The position numbers and the translations under genes were made by a program. The notes under the pieces are model-generated. The model was not told where the DNA came from, did no database searches, and was given only the letters and a program-made list of their open reading frames with translations. From Clostridiales bacterium (GTDB taxonomy: Bacteria > Bacillota > Clostridia > Lachnospirales > Lachnospiraceae): a stretch of DNA of 32,280 bases. This document shows, piece by piece, positions 7,590 to 14,556 of the stretch. The stretch covers positions 1-32,280 of the forward strand of contig JAJQCB010000176.1 of the NCBI GenBank assembly GCA_021203005.1, written 5' to 3'. Each line of letters begins with the position of its first letter. The stretch's first letter is position 1.

Positions 7590-8537
7590 ATGACAGAATT
7601 ACGGAACGCTAAGGAAATTGCTGCTTGTATAAATCCTAATACCTGCCCGCCAGGCACCACTATAAATAAAATAGGGAAAACACCACACGGTCTTCAGACC
7701 ATCCGGAAAATATCTGCTGCCGAATTTACACGATGGCTGCGAAGCAGCCGCCTAATTATCCTCGGCGTGATGCTGGTCTTCATCCATATGCAGGTGATCC
7801 GGCCGCTATGCGACTGTGCCGCACGCATGGGAGAACCGGTTGCCATCCAGGAAGCGTTCGTCGCACTGGGCAATTCCGGGCAGATTGTACTGATCATACC
7901 TCTGCTTTTTCTGGTTCTGACCGCAGATTTTCCGCAGAAAAGCGGCATCGACCTGTTCTATCAGATTCGCTGCCCGAAGAAAACCTGGATTCTGGGTCAG
8001 ACTCTGTTCGCTGCTCTTGCTGCTTTCTTTCTGGTCGCATTTCTCTTTCTGTCATCGGGAATTATGATTCTGGGAAATGCCACCTGGCAAACAGATTTCA
8101 GCCACGCCGTCACACATTATCTTTCGGTTTATCCGGACCGGACGGCGGATTATGTCGTACAGCTCCTGCCTGCAAACTTGTACCAGCAGATGACACTCCC
8201 GGAAGCTGTATTCTACACGGCAACTCTGATGTGGTTTTATTTTCTGCTGCTTGCTCTCATACTGTTACTGTCTACCCTTTACAGCAGAAAATATGCGGGC
8301 ATCCTGGCGGACGCTTTCCTGATTATTCTCGGCGCCGTCACATCCGCTGCGGATACAGACACAAAGTGGCTGTTTCCCATGGCACACACGATTTCCTGGA
8401 TTCACTATACAGAATACTTCCGGGAACAAATTTTTCCCATAAAAGCATCTTATCTGTACCTAATGCTGTGTTGTGCAGGGCTGTTCGCCTGCTGTCTGGC
8501 CGCTGCCGGGCAATACCAGGCAGGAAAGGAGACTTAA
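7590..8537 (+). CDS. ABC-2 type transporter permease subunit (second)
   Basis: A 315-residue membrane protein with about six hydrophobic segments (near 53-71, 97-113, 135-161, 206-229, 236-252 and 288-307) after an unusually long polar N-terminus of some 45 residues. FYQIRCPKKTWILGQTLFAA between segments 2 and 3 matches the cytoplasmic coupling region of ABC-2 permeases. The ATG at 7590 follows TAGGAGAAACAGCTC. Its TAA (8535-8537) directly abuts the ATG of the ATPase, so the two are translationally coupled. With the first permease it would make a heteromeric channel. Two permeases plus one ATPase recall the LanFEG lantibiotic-immunity layout, though no lantibiotic genes are present. Confidence 0.8.
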   Translation: MTELRNAKEIAACINPNTCPPGTTINKIGKTPHGLQTIRKISAAEFTRWLRSSRLIILGVMLVFIHMQVIRPLCDCAARMGEPVAIQEAFVALGNSGQIVLIIPLLFLVLTADFPQKSGIDLFYQIRCPKKTWILGQTLFAALAAFFLVAFLFLSSGIMILGNATWQTDFSHAVTHYLSVYPDRTADYVVQLLPANLYQQMTLPEAVFYTATLMWFYFLLLALILLLSTLYSRKYAGILADAFLIILGAVTSAADTDTKWLFPMAHTISWIHYTEYFREQIFPIKASYLYLMLCCAGLFACCLAAAGQYQAGKET

Positions 8538-9170
8538 ATGATAGCGGTAAACAATGTTTCACTCACACTGAACAGAAAACAGATTCTGAGAAATATCTCC
8601 CTACGAATGGAAAGCGGAAAAATCTACGGTCTCACAGGCAACAACGGCTGCGGAAAAACAATGCTGATGAAATGTATCTGCGGATTCGTAAAGCCCACGT
8701 CAGGAGAGATTTTTTCTGGTGGGAGACGAATCGGCAAAGACACGGATTACCTGCCGGACGCCGGAATCATCATCGAGACACCGGGATTCATCCCCTATTA
8801 CAGCGGCTTCAGAAATCTGAAAGTGCTGGCGGACATCCGGAACCAGATTAGCCGGGACGAGATCCGGGTCGCGATGGAGCAGACCGGTCTGGATCCAGAT
8901 CTGAAACTTCCCGTAAAAAAGTATAGTCTGGGCATGCGGCAGCGTCTGGGTCTCGCACAGGCCATCATGGAAAACCCATCAGTTCTGATTCTGGATGAGC
9001 CTATGAACGGGTTAGACCAACACGGTGTGGAAGAGATACGCAGGCTGCTTCTCTCCCTGAAAGGAAAGGGAAAGCTGCTCCTGATAGCCAGTCACAACGC
9101 GGAAGATATCCGTGTCCTCTGTGATGAAGTATATCCGATGGATCGCGGCGTCATTTTGCCTGAAATATAG
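8538..9170 (+). CDS. ABC transporter ATP-binding protein (BcrA-like)
   Basis: A 210-residue ATPase with all core motifs: Walker A GNNGCGKT (34-41), signature YSLGMRQR (129-136), Walker B VLILDEP (149-155) and the switch histidine H186 (ASHN). The Q-loop position carries glutamate in IIIETPGF (E80), a feature of the BcrA/LanF branch linked to bacitracin and lantibiotic resistance. The protein lacks the C-terminal extension some relatives have. It starts at the base after the upstream permease stop, with AAAGGAG supplying the ribosome site inside that gene. It should energise the two permeases at 6600-8537. Confidence 0.92.
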   Translation: MIAVNNVSLTLNRKQILRNISLRMESGKIYGLTGNNGCGKTMLMKCICGFVKPTSGEIFSGGRRIGKDTDYLPDAGIIIETPGFIPYYSGFRNLKVLADIRNQISRDEIRVAMEQTGLDPDLKLPVKKYSLGMRQRLGLAQAIMENPSVLILDEPMNGLDQHGVEEIRRLLLSLKGKGKLLLIASHNAEDIRVLCDEVYPMDRGVILPEI

Positions 9171-9189
9171 ATTTTTTCCGATTCTTTAC

Positions 9190-9223
9190 AACCAAAACCT
9201 TTCTCATTACAATATTTATAATG
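9190..9223 (+). promoter_or_regulatory. Upstream motif of the sigma-factor gene
   Basis: AACC (9190-9193), 11 nt, then CATTACAATA (9205-9214) repeats the arrangement at 5050-5074. CATTA (9205-9209) and TAATG (9219-9223) also form an inverted repeat with a 9-nt centre, as at 7540-7558. TTTACA (9185-9190) and TACAAT (9208-9213) are 17 nt apart and could serve as a sigma-A promoter. Autoregulation by the ECF factor encoded downstream is the family norm and is inferred here. Confidence 0.5.
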
Positions 9224-9298
9224 AATGACAGGTAAGTGAAATGAGCAACATTTTCAAGCCTGGTTCTGAATTACCATAATTAAGGGGAGACACGAGGG

Positions 9299-11086
9299 AT
9301 GACCATTGGCGAATTAGAAAACCTGATTCATAACTACGGCCGGGATATCTATAATTTCTGCCTGCGCCTGACCGGGAACCGGCAGGAAGCAGAAGATCTG
9401 TATCAGGACACCTTTCTGACCGCCATGGAGCAGATCAGCAGAATCAATACTGCTCACAATCCCAAAAGTTATCTGCTCTCCATCGCACTCCATATCTGGA
9501 AAAACCGGACACGGAAAGCAGCCTGGCGGCAACGCATTGCCCCCGCCATGGATATCCCGGAATCCGTTCCGGAGCCCTCTTCCCCGGATTCCTCACCGGA
9601 AGAGCTGGCCATCTCCGGCGAGGAACGCGACGCCGTACTGCAGGCCATAGCGGGGCTGGCGGATAAATACCGCCTCCCGGTTATCCTTTATTACGGACAG
9701 CAGCTGTCTCTGAAGGAAATAGCCGCTATGCTGTCAATCCCTGTATCAACGGTAAAAAGCCGACTTTACCAGGCACGAAAACTGCTGCAAAAAAACTGGA
9801 GGTGTTTTTCCATGAAACATGACATCGATCGCCTGCTGACCGCAGCCCTGGCTCCGGAAGAAACGCCGGACTCTGATCTGAATCAGGAAATCCTGAAAAA
9901 AGCCCGGGAAAACCCGAACACCGGAGAAAACAGGTTCCGCTTTGCCAATCATCCGACATTTGCAAAAACCACCTTCCGCTCTGTCACTCGTCCGGCGTTT
10001 GCAAAAACCTCCTTCCGTTCTGTCACTCGTCCGGTATTTGCAAAAAACTCCTTCTGCTCTGCCGCTGCAATGTGCGCCGTAATCCTCCTTCTGGCGGTCG
10101 GAGGAATCACCTCCGTCGCGGCTATCCGTCACTACCTTTCTCTCTCAGATGCTGCAGAGGAGTTCGACATCAGTGACATCTTTGAGAACGAAGACGCCGT
10201 CGCCATCGACGAAATACAGACCTGCGGCGACTATACCGTTTCTCTTCTCGGCATGGTATCCGGGAAAGAACTGACGGATTATATCGATGTGCCGACAGAC
10301 AACAGCTACATCATTGTAGCCATCGAACATAATGCAAACTACGAAAACGGCTCCAACGTCGCAAACTGGGAAAATGACATCGTCGTCTCCCCCTATATTC
10401 GCGGCTATGATCCCCTGACTTACAACTATTTCGCCCTGGGCGGAAGTTCCTCCTGCTTTATGAAAGATGGGGTAATGTACGAAGCAGTCGAAACCGCAAA
10501 TCTGGAATGCTTTGCCGACACCGGGGTATATCTCGGCGTAACACAGTACCGCTATACAGAGCGGGTACAGGCATTCCTCTTCGACGACGAGACCGGCGAA
10601 ATCACACAGAATCCAGACTATGACGGGCTCAATGCGCTCTTTGAACTTCCGTTAGACGAATCAAAAGCAGATCTGGAGAAGGCAGATGCCATCATACAAT
10701 GGGCAGAAAACCAGACGGCAGAAACCTACGCCGAAGTCTATCTTTCCGACATAGAAAACAAAGAGATAAAAATGATGCTGGCCTATCTGGAAACCTGGTC
10801 CATGACACAGGAATATCTGGAAGAACATGCCGCTCTGCTGCAGCAAAAAACGCTCACACCGGATGCAAACCACATCATCCACTTTTCCTATGAAGCAGAC
10901 GGAGAAGAACATTGCATAGACCGTGAGGTCCGCTCCCTCACCCAGGCAGCCTATACAAACGGCATCACAGATTTATTTGAAGTGTTGGATTATGAATATG
11001 ACGAAGTGCAGGAATCTGTCCTTATTGAGGCGGTGAGCTACAATGAAGATGGCACCGTCACCATATTAATTTATCATTCTAAATAA
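9299..11086 (+). CDS. ECF sigma factor fused to membrane anti-sigma-like protein
   Basis: A 595-residue fusion. Residues 1-70 are sigma region 2 (IYNFCLRLTGNRQEAEDLYQ, then PKSYLLSIALHIWKN) and about 108-165 are region 4 with the DNA-binding helix (LSLKEIAAMLSIPVSTVKSR), as in ECF factors. Residue M172 begins a typical anti-sigma N-terminus (MKHDIDRLLTAALAPEE). It is followed by 13-residue repeats (about 215-252), one membrane helix (about 255-276, AVILLLAVGGITSVAAI) and a 320-residue outer domain I do not recognise. Sigma and anti-sigma are normally separate overlapping genes; here no stop separates them. An internal GGAGG at 9798 nine bases before the ATG at 9812 could still produce free anti-sigma. 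The ATG at 9299 follows AAGGGGAGACACGAGGG. It probably controls the adjacent transporter module. Confidence 0.85.
   Translation: MTIGELENLIHNYGRDIYNFCLRLTGNRQEAEDLYQDTFLTAMEQISRINTAHNPKSYLLSIALHIWKNRTRKAAWRQRIAPAMDIPESVPEPSSPDSSPEELAISGEERDAVLQAIAGLADKYRLPVILYYGQQLSLKEIAAMLSIPVSTVKSRLYQARKLLQKNWRCFSMKHDIDRLLTAALAPEETPDSDLNQEILKKARENPNTGENRFRFANHPTFAKTTFRSVTRPAFAKTSFRSVTRPVFAKNSFCSAAAMCAVILLLAVGGITSVAAIRHYLSLSDAAEEFDISDIFENEDAVAIDEIQTCGDYTVSLLGMVSGKELTDYIDVPTDNSYIIVAIEHNANYENGSNVANWENDIVVSPYIRGYDPLTYNYFALGGSSSCFMKDGVMYEAVETANLECFADTGVYLGVTQYRYTERVQAFLFDDETGEITQNPDYDGLNALFELPLDESKADLEKADAIIQWAENQTAETYAEVYLSDIENKEIKMMLAYLETWSMTQEYLEEHAALLQQKTLTPDANHIIHFSYEADGEEHCIDREVRSLTQAAYTNGITDLFEVLDYEYDEVQESVLIEAVSYNEDGTVTILIYHSK
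9798..9814 (+). promoter_or_regulatory. Internal ribosome site and start for the anti-sigma part
   Basis: GGAGG at 9798-9802 is followed by nine bases and ATG at 9812, in frame within the fusion ORF, where the sequence changes from sigma region 4 to an anti-sigma-like N-terminus. Initiation here would give a 424-residue membrane protein without the sigma part. It looks like the relic, or the working form, of a separate downstream gene. Confidence 0.55.
9959..10060 (+). repeat. 39-bp coding tandem repeat in the fusion linker
   Basis: TTTGCAAAAAC starts at 9959, 9998 and 10037, an exact 39-bp period, each followed by a near-identical stretch encoding a T/N-x-F-R/C-S block; copies 1 and 2 end in SVTRP. 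The protein unit is 13 residues long, with a worn earlier copy ending NHP. The basic repeats lie just before the membrane helix on the cytoplasmic side. Confidence 0.8.
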
Positions 11087-11225
11087 GCCTTAGAAATTAT
11101 CGTGAAATAATATGTACAGATTGTGCTGAATGATGCGCAAAATCGCCAGCATCACTATGAATCAAACAGGTTACCCGATGTTTCCAGGTCTTTATATCCG
11201 ATTTACACCTAAACAATACAGAAAA

Positions 11226-11250
11226 AGGCCAGATGTTTCCTATCTGGCCT
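11226..11250 (-). terminator. Rho-independent terminator of the beta-helix lipoprotein gene
   Basis: AGGCCAGAT (11226-11234) and ATCTGGCCT (11242-11250) form a perfect 9-bp stem with a 7-nt loop. On the minus strand it is followed by a run of T, as expected for the gene that ends at 11289. Confidence 0.85.
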
Positions 11251-11288
11251 CCACTCACTGAGATTAGTATATAATTCCAACATTTTTC

Positions 11289-13538
11289 CTACAGCTCATC
11301 CGGCCGCTCTACCTCATAATCGCTCCATTCGGAAATCGTGGATGCGCCGGACAGATCCGCCGTGGTCTCATAGGAATCCACCGTAATCATATACTCGCTG
11401 CTTCCCTCTACATAGACAGTTCCATCGCTCCCCTGAATGGTAACGGTCTTCCCGGATTCATCCACGATACTTCCCTCGTTCTGCAGGGAACTCAGAACAC
11501 TGTCGCCGGTCACAACCCAGGTGGAACCCTCCTCAATATAAAGGTTGCAGTACCCGTCTCCGCCGTCCCCGGCCCAGGTCTCGTCATTCACCACCGCGCC
11601 GGTCAGCGTGCTGCCGTCCGTCATATAAAAATCCAGCTGGCTGATGCTGTCCCAGATAATGTCGCCCTCCATCTCCTGGCTGATCGCGGTAAACAGACAG
11701 TCGGCTCCGTTGGCACCGTTGGTTCCCCATCCGCGCTCATTGCTGTTTCCGGTGCACTGGAGGAAGAAATCGTTTTCTTCGGCATAGGTGATATCCACAT
11801 CATACAGAGTGAAGGTGGATTCCGTGTTGGTGGTGTAGAACATTCCGCCGTTTTCCGCCGTCAGGGAACCGCCGGACATCTCAAAAATACTGTTGCCCAC
11901 CTCGGAATCTCCGGACATGCTCTGATAGAGAATCACATTCCAGGTGCAGTCATTCTGGCTGTCATCCTGCATGCTGCCGGTCAGATCACAATTATACAGG
12001 CGCAGGGTATTCAGGCCCTCAATGCAGACCGCCTCGGAAGAGGTGGCAGTCAGTTCCGCATCGTTTACCGCGATATCAGCGGTACAGTAGACCGCCGGTG
12101 AACCGGTTCCGTTCGAAGTGTACGTACCGCCGTCCACCACCATGGTACCGCCGCCCCGGTCACTCCGGATTGCAGCCGCGGACTCACCGTTTGTCTCCAC
12201 CGTCAGATCCCAGGCATACAGTGTGCCGCCGCCCGCCGCGTGGATACCGCCGGAAGTATCCTGCTGCGTTGTAATGGCAGAATCTGCCACATAGACTACG
12301 CCGTCGCCGTAAGCAAAAACGCCCGCGCCGCCTGCTGCGTCGGTCTCCACCGTCGTGTCACTGATATATGTCGTTCCCTCTGTGGTCAGAATCGCCGCGC
12401 CGACACCGTAAAAGCTGGAATTGTCACCGCCGGTGCTATCGGAGGAATCCCGGCTTACCGTGCTGTCCGTGATTGTCACATTCGCTCCGCCTGTGATCAA
12501 TGCCGCGTTCTCATCCGTGCCCGTAGAGGTGATAGTCTCTCCATCTACTGTCGTATCTTCACTATACTCATTCACCGCCGTGTAACTGATATCAGAGGCA
12601 GAGGCATCCGCGGAGCCGCCCATATCACCGGAGGCATCTGTCTCCGATGACGACTCAGAATAGAGGACAAACACAGCGGTTACGGTACCATCCGAATCGT
12701 AAGATACCGCTACGACATCTCCCACAGCAAGATCCGCAAATTCAATTTCTGTCGCACCCGCAGAGCCCATATCACTCATATCACCCATGTCATCAGAGGA
12801 CATATCTCCCATATCATCGGAGGGCATATCTCCGGAGGGTGCTTCACCGCCTGCACCATCTCCATCTGCATCGCCCGGATCGCCTGCACCATCCGCATCC
12901 TCTGACCCAGACTCATCCGCACTGTCTTCCGCATCCGTGTCCCCAGCATCTGCCATGTCTCCATCAGAATCTTCTGCCTCTGAACTGCTTAATGTGTCCG
13001 CATTCACTGTGCTCCCCTCTGCATCTAATGATTCTGAAGTGTTTCCGCTGCTCTCGCCCTCCGGCTTTTCCGGGGCACCTTCTCCATCCCCGCCACTGGG
13101 CATCTCAGGAATATTTCCGCCATCGGATGTCTCCGAGGCCTCCCCGTCACCGCTTTCGCTGTCAGTATCCGGCGCAGATTCTCCGGTCTCCCCATCCGGC
13201 ATCTCAGGAGCGCTGCCCTCACCATCTGTACTCTCACCGTCTGTACCATCCGACGGCATCTCCATATCTCCGCCGCCCTGCATGCCGCCCATGCCTCCGA
13301 CGGAAACCTGCGAAGTTATCTCTGTATCATCGTCCACCGTCACCTCGATCGCATTCCCGATACCGGAGTCCAAAGTAAAACTGTTATCCCCAATCGCAGT
13401 AATCTCACCGTAAACCTTCTCCGCTGTTTCATCTTCTGCGGAAGTTTCCGAACTCTGTTCCGTGCTCGTGCCGCAGCCGGCAAGCAGGGAAGCTCCCACA
13501 ACCACGCCCATCAGAAGGGCTAAATATCTTTTTTTCAT
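11289..13538 (-). CDS. Acidic low-complexity lipoprotein with beta-helix-like domain
   Basis: A 749-residue surface lipoprotein. The signal ends in LAGC with C22 lipidated. Residues about 40-80 (KVYGEITAIGDNSFTLDSG) look like a small beta domain. A long Gly/Asp/Ser/Glu/Met-rich stretch follows (about 82-260), with near-repeats such as SDDMGDM. Another small beta segment (EFADLAVGDVVAVSYDSDG) leads into a C-terminal region of short beta repeats (about 335-740: NVTITDST, TTYISDTTVET, GVVYVADSAITT) typical of a right-handed beta helix. Such proteins are annotated as carbohydrate-binding or pectate-lyase-like; no catalytic residues are evident. It may bind polysaccharide or metal at the cell surface. 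The ATG at 13538 follows AAAGGAAAAGAG; the gene is monocistronic with its own terminator. Confidence 0.8.
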   Translation of the reverse strand: MKKRYLALLMGVVVGASLLAGCGTSTEQSSETSAEDETAEKVYGEITAIGDNSFTLDSGIGNAIEVTVDDDTEITSQVSVGGMGGMQGGGDMEMPSDGTDGESTDGEGSAPEMPDGETGESAPDTDSESGDGEASETSDGGNIPEMPSGGDGEGAPEKPEGESSGNTSESLDAEGSTVNADTLSSSEAEDSDGDMADAGDTDAEDSADESGSEDADGAGDPGDADGDGAGGEAPSGDMPSDDMGDMSSDDMGDMSDMGSAGATEIEFADLAVGDVVAVSYDSDGTVTAVFVLYSESSSETDASGDMGGSADASASDISYTAVNEYSEDTTVDGETITSTGTDENAALITGGANVTITDSTVSRDSSDSTGGDNSSFYGVGAAILTTEGTTYISDTTVETDAAGGAGVFAYGDGVVYVADSAITTQQDTSGGIHAAGGGTLYAWDLTVETNGESAAAIRSDRGGGTMVVDGGTYTSNGTGSPAVYCTADIAVNDAELTATSSEAVCIEGLNTLRLYNCDLTGSMQDDSQNDCTWNVILYQSMSGDSEVGNSIFEMSGGSLTAENGGMFYTTNTESTFTLYDVDITYAEENDFFLQCTGNSNERGWGTNGANGADCLFTAISQEMEGDIIWDSISQLDFYMTDGSTLTGAVVNDETWAGDGGDGYCNLYIEEGSTWVVTGDSVLSSLQNEGSIVDESGKTVTIQGSDGTVYVEGSSEYMITVDSYETTADLSGASTISEWSDYEVERPDEL

Positions 13539-13876
13539 AAATCTCTTTTCCTTTCTGCCGCTATCCTTAACAATAAATTATATATGATGCAGGATTCCTT
13601 CCTGTATTCTAAATCATATCCAAAAAAGTTTTCCCAAATATGTAATTCCTGTGAAAATTCTGTGTGGATCAGTAATGTGCGAACACAATCTCATTGATGG
13701 TTACGCAAACGCAATATATATGATCGCAGACATAAGAAGTCCGGACAGCCACCAGAAATCCGCCATCGGATCTGACCTGCCCGGACAATTTAATTTTTAT
13801 GATTACCAGCCATTCAGACAATCCTTCCGATAGCTTTGTATTCCCTACTGCCAAATCAAAAACAGCTCACCGATAT
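13539..13876. other. Intergenic region with possible promoter of the lipoprotein gene
   Basis: On the minus strand TATAAT occurs about 40 bp ahead of the lipoprotein start, without a convincing -35 box. CAGGA-TTCCT-TCCTG at 13590-13604 is a 15-bp palindrome just upstream of it, a possible operator. Small overlapping frames on both strands here lack ribosome sites and recognisable content. I see no terminator for the phosphatase gene that ends at 13877. Confidence 0.4.
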
Positions 13877-14479
13877 TTACTGAATCACTGCCTTAATCGC
13901 CGCGAGCAGTTCATCATACTCCTCAAACGCCGGAATCTGCGGATAATCCGCCTTGATCTGCTCGGTGCTCTTAAACAGAAATCCCGCCTTGCTCGCCTGA
14001 ATCATACCGAGATCATTAAAGCTGTCGCCGCTGGCGATTGTCTCAAATCCGATCGACTGGAGCGCTTTTACTGTCGTATATTTCGATTTCTCACAGCGCA
14101 TTTTGTATCCGGTGATGGAGCCGTCCTCTGCCACCTCCAGGGAATTGCAGAAGATTGTCGGCCAGCCGAGCTTTTTCATCAGCGGCGTGGCAAACTGCTC
14201 AAAGGTATCACTTAAAATAATCACCTGACAGCAGGAGCGGAGCTCGTCCAGGAACTCTTTCGCACCCGGCATGGGATCGATCTTTGCGATTGTTGCCTGG
14301 ATCTCCTTTAATCCCAGTCCGTGCTCTTTTAAAATATTGAGACGATACTGCATCAGCTTGTCATAATCCGGCTCATCCCGCGTCGTCTTCTTCAACTCCG
14401 GGATGCCGCTGGCCTCAGCAAACGCGATCCAGATCTCCGGTACCAGTACGCCTTCCATATCTAAACATGTAATATACAT
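13877..14479 (-). CDS. thrH: ThrH-type phosphoserine phosphatase/homoserine phosphotransferase
   Basis: A 200-residue HAD-superfamily enzyme of full family length. Motif I is CLDMEGVLVPE with nucleophile D7 and E9 in place of the second aspartate, a hallmark of the ThrH branch. Motif II is VIILSDTF, and motif IV is ASGDSFNDLGMI. A lysine in the CEKSKY segment probably serves as motif III. ThrH proteins dephosphorylate phosphoserine and can move the phosphate to homoserine, linking serine and threonine synthesis. The ATG at 14479 follows a strong AAAGGAGGATAAGAA. Neighbours are unrelated, so it is probably a single-gene unit. Confidence 0.88.
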   Translation of the reverse strand: MYITCLDMEGVLVPEIWIAFAEASGIPELKKTTRDEPDYDKLMQYRLNILKEHGLGLKEIQATIAKIDPMPGAKEFLDELRSCCQVIILSDTFEQFATPLMKKLGWPTIFCNSLEVAEDGSITGYKMRCEKSKYTTVKALQSIGFETIASGDSFNDLGMIQASKAGFLFKSTEQIKADYPQIPAFEEYDELLAAIKAVIQ

Positions 14480-14556
14480 TTCTTATCCTCCTTTTGTGCG
14501 TTGCACTTTAACATATTATCATAAGAAAACTTCAATTACAAGACTAACCACGCCGC

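Noticed and set aside
12647-13413. Long plus-strand frames over the acidic lipoprotein gene
   Set aside because: They are Pro/His- or Ser/Pro-rich shadows of the low-complexity minus-strand gene, which has a signal peptide, ribosome site and terminator.
13651-13854. Two overlapping 60-codon frames on opposite strands
   Set aside because: No ribosome sites, no recognisable content and they overlap each other.
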